Shown here: positions 33,932-43,535 of the stretch, one piece after another
How the letters are laid out: each line of letters starts with the position of its first letter
Numbering within the stretch: position 1 is the first letter of the stretch
Origin: Roseateles chitinivorans
Lineage (GTDB): Bacteria > Pseudomonadota > Gammaproteobacteria > Burkholderiales > Burkholderiaceae_C
Direction of reading: 5' to 3'
Assembly: GCF_002761755.1 (NCBI RefSeq)
Contig: NZ_PEOG01000035.1
Coordinates: 1 to 56,594 of the forward strand
Length of the DNA: 56,594 nt
Position numbers and translations under genes: made by a program
Notes under the pieces: model-generated
Seen by the model: the letters and a program-made list of their open reading frames with translations, nothing else
Database searches by the model: none
Told to the model about the DNA's origin: nothing

Positions 33932-34363
33932 GCAGGGTCCCTCTCAGGTCCGGGACCTTGTCGCGCCCGTCGGCGCGCGGCCCCTTGTCGTTGCCATCCC
34001 CACGGCGCCCGCCGCTCGATGGCGGCAGGCGCTTCCGGTCATCGGCGCAAGGGGGCAGGACTTGAGCGCGCCGCCGCACGCGCGCAGTGCGCGGGACAAC
34101 TATTCACGCGGGAGGGGACAGGGCAGGGGACACGAGCGCGCCGGCCTGGCGAGGGCCCGGCGTCCGTGGCTTCCAGTGCGAACGGATGCAAGGTGCAAAT
34201 GGTGAGAAGGCGAAAGAGCGAATGGGCGAAAGGGCGAAGGGTGAGGGCGCGGGGCGCAGTGCGAGGGTGAAGGGCGAGGGGCGGCCCGGACACGGACGCG
34301 GAGCAATCGTGCATTGCCCCTTCGCGAAAGCGGCGCCGGTCGCGATTCCTAGAATCGCTCGCC
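33932..34363. other. Intergenic region with purine-rich repeats
   Basis: These 432 bases lie between divergent genes. No gene or clear promoter is seen. A stretch at about 34196-34290 is almost pure purine on the plus strand, with loose repeats of GGGCGAA and GAGGGCG spaced 7-8 bases apart. An open frame through it reads as low-complexity Glu/Gly/Arg and is not credible. Confidence 0.5.
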
Positions 34364-35299
34364 ATGAGCAGTCCTTCACCGGCGACCTCGATCGCCCGCC
34401 CCGATGCCCACGGCGCGCGCGTGCCGTTGCCGGGGCTGATGCTGGCCGTCGGCGGCGCGATCGGCTTCTCCGGCAAGGCCATCATCGTGAAGCTGGCCTA
34501 CCGCCATGGCGTCGACGCGATCACGCTGCTGATGCTGCGCATGCTGCTGGCCTTGCCGCTGTTCCTCGCGCTCGCGTGGTGGGCCGGTCGGGGCAAACCC
34601 GCGCTGACCGGCCGCGAGAAGCTCGCCGTGCTGGGCCTCGGCTTCAGCGGCTACTACCTCGCGAGCTTCCTGGACTTCGCCGGCCTGGCCTACGTCACCG
34701 CCAGCTTCGAGCGCCTCATCCTCTACCTCAACCCGACCCTCGTGCTGCTGCTCTCGTGGGCGATGTTCGGTCGCCGCGTGACGCTGCGCCAGGCGGGCGC
34801 ACTGGCCGTCAGCTACGCCGGCGTGCTGCTGGTCTTCGGGCACGAACTCCAGGTCGCCGGCGCCAACGTGTGGCTCGGCGGCGCGCTGGTCTTCGGCAGC
34901 GCGGTGTCCTACGCGCTCTACCTGGTCTACAGCGGGGAGTGGGTCCAGCGCCTGGGTGCCATGCGGCTTACCGGCCTGGCCACCTCGGTCGCCTGCGGCC
35001 TGTGCATCGCGCAGTTCCTGCTGACGCGGCCGGTGTCGGGCCTGGCGGAACTGGCGCCGGCGGTGTGGTGGCTGTCGGCGCTGAATGCGCTGGCCTGCAC
35101 CTTCGCGCCGGTGCTGATGGTGATGATGGCCATCGAGCGCCTGGGGGCGGGTGTCGCGGCGCAGACCGGCATGGTGGGGCCCATGTCCACGATACTGATG
35201 GGCGTGCTCATCCTCGACGAGCCGCTCACCGGCTGGGTCGTCGCGGGCACGGTGCTGGTGCTGGGCGGCGTGTGGCTGCTGGCGCGCCAGCGCCGCTGA
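34364..35299 (+). CDS. EamA-family (DMT) transporter
   Basis: This 311-residue inner-membrane protein has ten hydrophobic helices in two EamA repeats. The first runs from LMLAVGGAIGFSGKAIIVKLAY. The second runs from LGGALVFGSAVSYALYLVYSGEWVQRLG and ends in GVLILDEPLTGWVVAGTVLVLGGVWLLARQR, the typical close of repeat two. DMT transporters export amino acids, metabolites or nucleotide sugars. Nothing nearby points to a substrate. ATG 34364 is the only sensible start. Confidence 0.9.
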   Translation: MSSPSPATSIARPDAHGARVPLPGLMLAVGGAIGFSGKAIIVKLAYRHGVDAITLLMLRMLLALPLFLALAWWAGRGKPALTGREKLAVLGLGFSGYYLASFLDFAGLAYVTASFERLILYLNPTLVLLLSWAMFGRRVTLRQAGALAVSYAGVLLVFGHELQVAGANVWLGGALVFGSAVSYALYLVYSGEWVQRLGAMRLTGLATSVACGLCIAQFLLTRPVSGLAELAPAVWWLSALNALACTFAPVLMVMMAIERLGAGVAAQTGMVGPMSTILMGVLILDEPLTGWVVAGTVLVLGGVWLLARQRR

Positions 35300-35312
35300 A
35301 GGGATGAGCGCT

Positions 35313-35330
35313 TCTCCCGCCAGCGGGAGA
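35313..35330. repeat. REP-like hairpin (copy 2)
   Basis: TCTCCCGC and GCGGGAGA with a 2-base spacer are followed by GGGCAGGGTGA. The arms and the trailing GGGCAG match the copy at 15454-15480. It lies between the EamA gene and the following SDR and may also end transcription. Confidence 0.55.
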
Positions 35331-35409
35331 GGGCAGGGTGACGGTCGGCGGCGATGGCAGTGCGCAAGTCTGCCCGCGAGGACCGACGAATCAAGCAACG
35401 GAGATCGAC

Positions 35410-36198
35410 ATGGACTTGGGACTCTCGGGCAAGTGGGCCCTGGTGTGCGCGGCCTCGAAGGGCCTGGGCGCGGGCTGCGCCGAGGCGCTGGCCGCTGAAG
35501 GCGTGAACGTGGTGATCACCGCGCGCGGCGAGGAGGCGCTGCAGGCGCAGGCCGCGCGGCTGCGCGCGATCAACCCGGCCGTGCAGGTCCTGGCCGTCGC
35601 GGGCGACATCGCCACCGAGGCCGGCCGCGCCGCCGCGCTGGCCGCCGCGCCGCGCGTCGACATCCTCATCAACAATGCCGGGGGGCCGCCGCCTGGCGAT
35701 TTCCGCGACTGGGAGCGCGAGCAGTGGCTCGCCGCGCTCGACGCCAACATGCTGACGCCGATCGCGCTGATCAAGGCGACGGTCGACCAGATGGCCGATC
35801 GCGGCTTCGGCCGCATCGTCAACATCACGTCCGGCGCGGTGAAGGCGCCGATCGACGTGCTGGGGTTGTCCAACGGCGCGCGCTCCGGCCTGACCGGCTT
35901 CGTCGCGGGCATCGCGCGCCAGCCGCGCATCGCCGGCCGCAACGTCACGATCAACAACCTGCTGCCCGGCGCCTTCGATACCGAACGCCTGCAGAAGACG
36001 ATGGCCGCCGGGGCGCAGAAGTCCGGTCAGCCCGTGGACGACGTCCGCGCCAAGCGCATGAGCACCATCCCGGCGCAGCGCTTCGGCAGCGCCGCGGAAT
36101 TCGGCGCGATCTGCGCGCTGATGTGCTCGGCCCACGCCGGCTACCTGACCGGGCAGAACATCCTGCTGGATGGCGGCGCCTATCCGGGCACCTTCTGA
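35410..36198 (+). CDS. SDR-family protein lacking the YxxxK site
   Basis: This 262-residue protein has a clear Rossmann fold: CAASKGLGAGCAEAL (cofactor loop), ILINNAGGPPPGDF, and the catalytic Ser region IVNITSGAVKAP. Where Tyr-x-x-x-Lys should follow, it reads LSNGARSGLTGFVAGIAR, so the Tyr and Lys are missing. The C-terminal LTGQNILLDGGAYPGTF is normal. A branch of FabG-like proteins in this lineage shows the same change, so this is probably an ancestral feature and not decay. It may bind NAD(P) and a ligand without the standard chemistry. ACGGAG lies six bases before ATG 35410. Confidence 0.85.
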   Translation: MDLGLSGKWALVCAASKGLGAGCAEALAAEGVNVVITARGEEALQAQAARLRAINPAVQVLAVAGDIATEAGRAAALAAAPRVDILINNAGGPPPGDFRDWEREQWLAALDANMLTPIALIKATVDQMADRGFGRIVNITSGAVKAPIDVLGLSNGARSGLTGFVAGIARQPRIAGRNVTINNLLPGAFDTERLQKTMAAGAQKSGQPVDDVRAKRMSTIPAQRFGSAAEFGAICALMCSAHAGYLTGQNILLDGGAYPGTF

Positions 36199-36206
36199 GG
36201 CGGCGG

Positions 36207-36230
36207 CGACTAGCCAGATATTGCTAGTCG
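36207..36230. promoter_or_regulatory. 24-bp dyad CGACTAGC-N8-GCTAGTCG
   Basis: Perfect 8-base arms flank an AT-rich 8-base centre, a classical operator layout. It lies just after an SDR stop and about 85 bases before a possible small gene. CTAG is rare in this sequence, so the pair is notable. The target gene is unclear. Confidence 0.4.
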
Positions 36231-36314
36231 TCGACCTCAATGAGTCGGTGGATGCTGCTTTGAAGACTTGAAGAGGGATCGAACTGATCGGGCCGGGCGC
36301 GAAGAATTCGCCCC

Positions 36315-36527
36315 ATGGCCTCCGAACGGATCGAGATCGTCGAATGCATCGAGCGCGTGGAGCGCGTCGAGCGCATCCAGCGCGTGATGCGCGTGGCGCC
36401 CGGCACGGCGCGCGATCGGTCGCCGGCTGTCGCCGAGGTCATCGACATCGAGCCGCGCGTATCCGCCGGGCCCGGCGCCCCGCGCGGGCTGGTGCTCAAC
36501 GGGGTGTGGGTGCCGCTGGCGCGGTGA
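36315..36527 (+). CDS. Possible small protein with heptad-like repeat
   Basis: An ORF of 70 codons begins at ATG 36315 and ends 31 bases inside the convergent EamA gene. The N-terminal part reads RIEIVECIERVERVERIQRV, a short amphipathic repeat, and the end LNGVWVPLAR looks protein-like. No clear ribosome site is present and no homologue comes to mind. It could be real, because otherwise the 297 bases after the SDR would be empty. Confidence 0.3.
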   Translation: MASERIEIVECIERVERVERIQRVMRVAPGTARDRSPAVAEVIDIEPRVSAGPGAPRGLVLNGVWVPLAR

Positions 36528-37455
36528 GCTTGCCGGCCCCGCCGCGGCCCGAGGACACCACGATCCCCGCCGCGATCAGCGCGAAGGCCGCGCCGTGGAA
36601 CCAGGCCGGCCATTCGCCCAGCAGCGCCGCCGACATCAGCGCCGCGAACACCGGCGTCAGGTTGCCGAAGAAGGCGGCCAGCGTCGGCCCCGCTTGCGCG
36701 ACTCCCAGGCCCCAGCAGCGGTAGGCGATCAGCGACGGCCCCACCGCCACGTAGACCAGTGCCGCGACCATCGGCCAGCCCCACTGCACCGGCGGCACGC
36801 CGATGGCCTGCTCGGCGCCGGCCGAGGCCCAGCCGAAGACCAGGCCGAACAGCATCTGCGCCATCAGCAGCGCGGACCAGTCCCAATCGGGCCGGCGCTC
36901 GCGCTGCATGTGGGCGGGCGGTCGCGCCAGCAGCCAGCTGTAGAAGGCCCAGCTCAGCACGGCCAGCAGCATCAGCAGGTCGCCCCGCACGAACTGCACC
37001 TGCGCCAGGCGCTCCAGATGTCCGCGCGAGATCACCAGCGCCACGCCGGCCAGCGACAGCAGCGCGCCGGCGAGCTGACGTCGTGTCGGCCAGACGCGAT
37101 AGAGCAGTGCGCCGACCGCCAGCATCCACACCGGCAGGCTGGCGGCGATCAGCGTCACGTTGAGCGCGGTGGAGCTGTGCAGCGCCTGGTACTGCAGCGC
37201 GTTGTAGCAGCCCATGCCCAGCAGCCCGGTCAGCGCGAAGTAGCCCCAGCGTGCTCGCAGCGGGGCCAGGTCTTGCAGCAGCGCCCGTGCCGGACGGGCG
37301 ATCAGCAGCAGCAGTGCGAAGGCCAGCGTCCAGCGCATCGCGTTGAGCAGCAGCGGCGGCACCAGCGGGCCGACCGAGCGCCCGACCACGGCGTTGCCGG
37401 CCCACAGCAGCGGGGGCAGCGTCAGCATCAGGGCCAGGCGTGGGGTCAAGCTCAT
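36496..37455 (-). CDS. EamA-family (DMT) transporter
   Basis: The product is 319 residues if started at ATG 37455. A GTG at 37488 would add eleven. Neither has a good ribosome site. Ten membrane helices in two EamA repeats are visible. The first begins RLALMLTLPPLLWAGNAVVGRSVG (the N-A-V-x-G-R motif of the RhaT/YdcZ-type branch). The second ends in VFAALMSAALLGEWPAWFHGAAFALIAAGIVV. Exporters of this type are hard to assign. It overlaps a possible small gene at its 3' end. Confidence 0.88.
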   Translation of the reverse strand: MSLTPRLALMLTLPPLLWAGNAVVGRSVGPLVPPLLLNAMRWTLAFALLLLIARPARALLQDLAPLRARWGYFALTGLLGMGCYNALQYQALHSSTALNVTLIAASLPVWMLAVGALLYRVWPTRRQLAGALLSLAGVALVISRGHLERLAQVQFVRGDLLMLLAVLSWAFYSWLLARPPAHMQRERRPDWDWSALLMAQMLFGLVFGWASAGAEQAIGVPPVQWGWPMVAALVYVAVGPSLIAYRCWGLGVAQAGPTLAAFFGNLTPVFAALMSAALLGEWPAWFHGAAFALIAAGIVVSSGRGGAGKLTAPAAPTPR

Positions 37456-37550
37456 CGCGGCGGTGCGCGTCGGTCGGGAGGCTGGCACGATAGCCGCAAT
37501 CGACGCGTCGGGCGACGCGCGAGCGACATCCCCCCATGAGGAGAACCCCG

Positions 37551-38513
37551 ATGAGCGACAGAGCCGTGCGCATCTCGCAAGCTGGTGGACCGGAGGTCCT
37601 GACGATCGAGCCGGTCCAGGTCGGTGACCCCGGCCCGGGCGAGATCCGCATCCGCCATGCCGCCTGCGGCCTGAACTACATCGACATCTACCATCGCAGC
37701 GGCGTCTATCCGCTGCCCCTGCCGACCGGCCTGGGCATGGAGGGCGCCGGCATCGTCGAGGCGGTGGGCGAGGGCGTCACGCACCTGCGACCCGGCGATC
37801 GCGCCGCCTATGCGAGCCAGCCGATCGGCGCCTACGCGACCGCGCGCGTGATGCCGGCCCGGTGCGTCGTGAAGCTGCCGGACTTCCTCAGCTTCGAGCA
37901 GGGCGCCGCGATGATGCTCAAGGGCATGACGGTGCAGTACCTGCTGCGCCGCACGCTGCCGCAGGGCGGGCTGCAGCCGGGCGACCATGTGCTCTTCCAC
38001 GCGGCGGCGGGCGGCGTCGGATTGATCGCCTGCCAATGGGCCAAGGCGCTGGGGCTGCGGCTGATCGCCACCGCCGGCAGCGACGCCAAGTGCCGGCTGG
38101 CGCTCGACCATGGCGCCGAGTTCGCGATCAACTACTCGACCGAGAACTTCGCCGAGCGGGTCAAGGAGATCACCGGCGGCCGGGGCGTGAAGGTCGTCTA
38201 CGACTCGGTCGGTGCCTCGACCTGGGAAGGCTCGCTGGCCAGCCTGCGGCCGTTCGGGCTGATGGTGAGCTTCGGCAATGCGTCGGGCGTGGTCCCGCCG
38301 GTGGCGCTGGGCGCGCTGTCGGCCAAGGGCCTGTACCTGACGCGGCCCTCGCTGTTCGTGCACCTCGATTCGCTCGAGACCACGCAGGCGATCGCTGGCG
38401 ACCTGTTCGCCGCCGTCGAGCGCGGCGCGGTGCGCATCGAGGTCGAGCAGCGCTATCCGTTCGATGAGGTCCAGCGCGCCCATCGCGAGCTGGAGGCTCG
38501 CACGACGACCGGC

Positions 38514-38534
<21 letters not shown>
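37551..38534 (+). CDS. NADPH:quinone oxidoreductase (zeta-crystallin type)
   Basis: This 327-residue enzyme is of the quinone oxidoreductase group of the MDR superfamily. GAGGAGA precedes ATG 37551. It lacks the zinc ligands of alcohol dehydrogenases, as expected. Motifs are LNYIDIYHRSGVYPLPLPTGLGMEGAGIVEAVGEGV, GAYATARVMPA, MMLKGMTVQYLLRRT, and the NADPH motif VLFHAAAGGVGLIACQWAKALG. It reduces quinones by one or two electrons, with a protective role. Its last 21 bases overlap the convergent kinase gene. Confidence 0.93.
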
Positions 38535-40289
<1,755 letters not shown>

Positions 40290-40650
40290 GGGGGCGAGGC
40301 CCTGTTCTGGTTACGTTTGGTCGCAGCGGATTGTCGCCGCCGGCCGTGTCCTGTCCATGGTCGCGATGTCCACTTCGTCACGTCCCCCGCGCGGCCGTGC
40401 GCGGCCCCGCGCCCGTGCGTGAAGAGCGCCCGCCGCCACGCGTGCGCGGCCCGGCCGCGTCGCGCCGGCGGACGCGCGCGCACTGCCGTCGCGCTCGCCG
40501 GATGGCGGGCCGATGTCGCCCGGTGGAGTCCCTCCGAGCCGCGCATGCGTGGCGCGGCCCTCGATGGGTACTAGGCTACGCAGGCGGTCGCCGCAGCGCC
40601 AGCCTCGTTTCTCCGGAGGAACCCTCGGATGCAGGGGCGCGGCGTGCGGA
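40290..40650. other. Intergenic region before lspA 3' end
   Basis: These 361 bases lie between the start of the PAS kinase and the lspA stop, both on the minus strand, so the kinase promoter should be here. It is Arg/Ala/Pro-codon-like in all frames. I see no convincing gene, hairpin or promoter box. Confidence 0.45.
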
Positions 40651-41148
40651 TCAGCCGCGCTTGACGCGGCGCAGCTCGTCCCAGATCAGCAGGACGGCGC
40701 CGACGGTGATGGCGCTGTCGGCGATGTTGAACGACGGGTAGTACCAGCCGGCCCAGTGCAGCTGGATGAAGTCGACGACATAGCCGTGCAGCAGCCGGTC
40801 GACGATGTTGCCCACTGCGCCGCCGAGGATCAGGCTCAGGGCCCAGGCGAACTGGGTCTGGTGGCCGTGCCGGCGCAGCATCCAGATGATGAAGATCGTG
40901 GCGGCCACGCCCAGGCCGACGAAGAACCAGCGCTGCCAGCCCGAGGCGCCCGCCAGGAAGCTGAAGGCCGCGCCGGTGTTGTGGACGCGCACCAGGTTGA
41001 AGAAGGGCAGGACGTAGTGGCTGTCCCCGTACTGGAAGCTGTGCAGGATCAGGACCTTGGTGAACTGATCGGCCACGATCACCAGCAGGGCGATGGCCAG
41101 CCACTGGATCAGGCGGTTGTTCGACGAGGACGGGGACTTGGTGGCCAT
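40651..41148 (-). CDS. lspA: Lipoprotein signal peptidase (signal peptidase II)
   Basis: The 165-residue inner-membrane aspartic protease cleaves signal peptides of lipidated prolipoproteins. Four membrane helices are visible. Catalytic regions are [21 protein letters not shown] and [11 protein letters not shown], holding the two Asp residues. [17 protein letters not shown] is the conserved third box. I chose ATG 41148, which gives the usual N-terminus. In related genomes lspA follows ileS directly. Here 7.8 kb of opposite-strand genes separate them. Confidence 0.95.
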   Translation of the reverse strand: MATKSPSSSNNRLIQWLAIALLVIVADQFTKVLILHSFQYGDSHYVLPFFNLVRVHNTGAAFSFLAGASGWQRWFFVGLGVAATIFIIWMLRRHGHQTQFAWALSLILGGAVGNIVDRLLHGYVVDFIQLHWAGWYYPSFNIADSAITVGAVLLIWDELRRVKRG

Positions 41149-41188
41149 GGCTGCTGCGGGTAGGGAAGGCGCGGGCGCGAAACCCGCA

Positions 41189-41227
41189 ACTGTAGCGTCC
41201 GCCACGGGCGCACCGTGCGGCTACAGT
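41189..41227. promoter_or_regulatory. Dyad ACTGTAGC-N23-GCTACAGT between lspA and cache kinase
   Basis: Perfect 8-base arms are separated by 23 bases (centres three DNA turns apart), in the 99-base divergent gap. It may bind the LuxR-type regulator encoded two genes on. The plus-strand ATG starts 21 bases after it. Confidence 0.35.
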
Positions 41228-41247
41228 GCGGGCCCGAAGAGGACCCG

Positions 41248-42666
41248 ATGAGACTCCGCCTGAAGATCCTGCTGCTGGCGCTGCTGCCGCTGGTCGCCTC
41301 GCTGCTGCTGATCGCGGTGGCGGTGCGCCAGCAGGAGCGGGAACTGCTCGAGCGCGAGCATGCGGCCGTGCAGCGCGCCTACATGGACGCACGCCGGGAC
41401 GAACTGCGCCATTACGTCGAGCTGGCCGTGAGCACGCTGCAGCCGCTGTACGAGCGCTCGCCCGCGCTGGCCGCCCGGACCAGCGACGCGGACGTCGAGC
41501 GCGACAAGCGCGAGGCGCTGCGGCTGCTGTCCGCGCTGGACTACGGCGAGGACGGCTATTTCTTCGTCTACGACCTGCAGGGCCGGGTGCTGATGCATTC
41601 GCGGCAGCCGGAACTGGTCGGGCGCGATCTCTGGGGCCTGCGCGACGCGCAGGGGCGGCCGACCATCCAGCAACTGATCGCGCAGGCCAAGGCCGGCGGC
41701 GGCTATGTCGACTACGAATGGCGCAAGCCGTCCACCGGCGAGCGCGCGCCCAAGCTCGGCTATGTCGTGGCGATGCAGCGCTGGAACTGGATGCTGGGCA
41801 CCGGGCTCTACCTGGACGGCATCCGCGCGACGCTGGAACAGCTCGACCGCGAGGCGCAGGCCAACATCGCGCGCACGATGTGGGGCATCGCGGCGATCGC
41901 GCTGTTCGGCGTCGTGCTGATCAGCGCCTGCGCGCTGGCGCTCAACCTCAGCGAACACCGCCAGTCCGAGGCCAAGCTGCGCGCGCTGGCGCACGAGGTG
42001 GTGCGCTCGCAGGAGGAGGAGCGGGCCCACCTCTCGCGCGAGTTGCATGACGGCGTCAGCCAGACGCTGGTGTCGACCAAGCTGCTGATCGAATCGGCGC
42101 AGCAGGCGGACTCGACCGCGCTGCTGCCACGCGCGCTGGAGCGGCTGAATGCCAGCCTGACCGAGGTCCGCGGCCTGTCGCACCGGCTGCGGCCGGCGCT
42201 GCTCGACACGCTCGGCCTGCCGGCCGCGCTCGAGCACCTGGCGCGCGAATTCGACGAGGGCGGCGCGGTGCCGGTCTCGATGCGCGTGGCCGGGGCGCCC
42301 CGCGAACTGCCGGAGCTGCTCAACACGGTGCTGTTCCGTGTCGCGCAGGAGGCGCTGACGAACGTGGCCAAGCACGCGGGCGCGGCGCGGGTCGAGATGG
42401 CGCTCGAGTTCGCGCCCGACGATCCACGCGGCGAGCCCGGCGGTGTCCTGCTGCGGGTGCTCGACGACGGTGCCGGCTTCGATCCCGAGGCGGCCGAGCG
42501 CGCCGATCCGCGGCTGGGCATCGGCTTGCGCAACATGCGCGAGCGGATGGCCTCGGTCGGCGGTGCGCTGGAGCTGCAGACCAGTCCGGGACACGGCACC
42601 CAGATCGAGGCGCTGGTGAGCGCCGCGGCGATCCGGCGGCTGGCGCGCGACAATCCCGCCCCATGA
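41248..42666 (+). CDS. Single-cache sensor histidine kinase (NarX/LuxR-pair type)
   Basis: The product is 472 residues. A membrane helix (5-26) is followed by a periplasmic single-cache domain (about 30-205), with YGEDGYFFVYDLQGRVLMHSRQPELVGRD and LGYVVAMQRWNWMLGTGLYLDGI. A second helix (about 213-234) leads to HisKA_3: EERAHLSRELHDGVSQTLVS (His267). HATPase boxes RVAQEALTNVAKHAGA, LDDGAGFD and GIGLRNMRERMASVGG follow. Cache domains of this kind bind small carboxylates such as acetate, lactate or pyruvate. AGAGGA precedes ATG 41248. It overlaps the regulator gene as ATGA. Confidence 0.93.
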   Translation: MRLRLKILLLALLPLVASLLLIAVAVRQQERELLEREHAAVQRAYMDARRDELRHYVELAVSTLQPLYERSPALAARTSDADVERDKREALRLLSALDYGEDGYFFVYDLQGRVLMHSRQPELVGRDLWGLRDAQGRPTIQQLIAQAKAGGGYVDYEWRKPSTGERAPKLGYVVAMQRWNWMLGTGLYLDGIRATLEQLDREAQANIARTMWGIAAIALFGVVLISACALALNLSEHRQSEAKLRALAHEVVRSQEEERAHLSRELHDGVSQTLVSTKLLIESAQQADSTALLPRALERLNASLTEVRGLSHRLRPALLDTLGLPAALEHLAREFDEGGAVPVSMRVAGAPRELPELLNTVLFRVAQEALTNVAKHAGAARVEMALEFAPDDPRGEPGGVLLRVLDDGAGFDPEAAERADPRLGIGLRNMRERMASVGGALELQTSPGHGTQIEALVSAAAIRRLARDNPAP

Positions 42667-43331
42667 GTCCCGAGCGCCCCTCCGCCCCCGGCACCTCCAC
42701 GCCGGTGCGCCTCCTGCTGGTCGACGACCATCCGCTGGTGCGCGAGGGCGTGCGCTCGCGCCTGCAGGGCGAGCCTCGCTACCTGGTCGTCGGCGAGGCC
42801 GGCAATGCGGAGGAGGCGATGATGATGCTGATCGCCACGCAGCCGGAGGTCGTGCTGCTGGACGTCGGCCTGAAGGGGCACAACGGCATCCAGCTGGCGC
42901 AGACGATGCTGGAGCGTGCGCCCGAGTTGCGCGTGCTGATGTACAGCATGTACGACAACCCCGAGTACGTGCAGCGCGCGCTGCAGGCCGGCGCCCGCGG
43001 CTACGTGCTCAAGGACGCGCCGGCCGGCGAGATCGTCGCCGCCATCGACGCGGTCGCGGCCGGCGGCACCTTCCTCAGCCCGGGCGTGTCCAAGCGGATG
43101 TTTCGCAGCCAGCAGCCGCGGCCCATCCTGTCGCCGCGCGAGAGCGAGATCCTCTCCGCGCTCGGCCGCGGCGAATCGAGCAAGCAGATCGCCAAGGCGC
43201 TCGACCTGTCCGTGAGGACCGTCGAGACGCATCGCCAGAACATCAAGCGCAAGCTCGAGCTGGAAGGCCAGGCCGAGCTGATCCGCTACGCGGTGGAGCA
43301 CGCCCGCGGCCCGCACCGCGACGAGGTCTGA
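42663..43331 (+). CDS. LuxR/NarL-family response regulator
   Basis: The product is 222 residues. The receiver domain (15-130) has LLLVDDHPLVREGV (acid pocket), phosphoacceptor Asp67 in VVLLDVGL, and GYVLKDA. The LuxR-type HTH is SPRESEILSALGRGESSKQIAKALDLSVRTVETHRQNIKRKL (about 156-198). It is co-translated with the upstream cache kinase through an ATGA overlap and lies 204 bases before cstA, in the same direction. It most likely activates cstA in response to the kinase ligand. That is inference from context. Confidence 0.93.
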   Translation: MSPERPSAPGTSTPVRLLLVDDHPLVREGVRSRLQGEPRYLVVGEAGNAEEAMMMLIATQPEVVLLDVGLKGHNGIQLAQTMLERAPELRVLMYSMYDNPEYVQRALQAGARGYVLKDAPAGEIVAAIDAVAAGGTFLSPGVSKRMFRSQQPRPILSPRESEILSALGRGESSKQIAKALDLSVRTVETHRQNIKRKLELEGQAELIRYAVEHARGPHRDEV

Positions 43332-43535
43332 CCGCCTGAACAGGCCGGGCGCGCCTCGCCCCACGGGGCGGCCTCCGCGCCGCTGAGGGTTTCCACTTAA
43401 GCGGTCCTACGCCGGTGGGCTAGTCCGGTCGACGGATGTGGGGAATCGCACGGGAATGGAAACTGCCGCGGCAAACAAAGCCCGCGTGCCCAGGCCCCAT
43501 TCGTCCATCGGTGCGCGCCAGATAAGGAGACATCG

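Noticed and set aside
40331..40741. A 136-codon open frame between the PAS kinase and lspA
   Set aside because: Low-complexity Arg/Pro/Ala content, no ribosome site, and it runs into lspA antisense.
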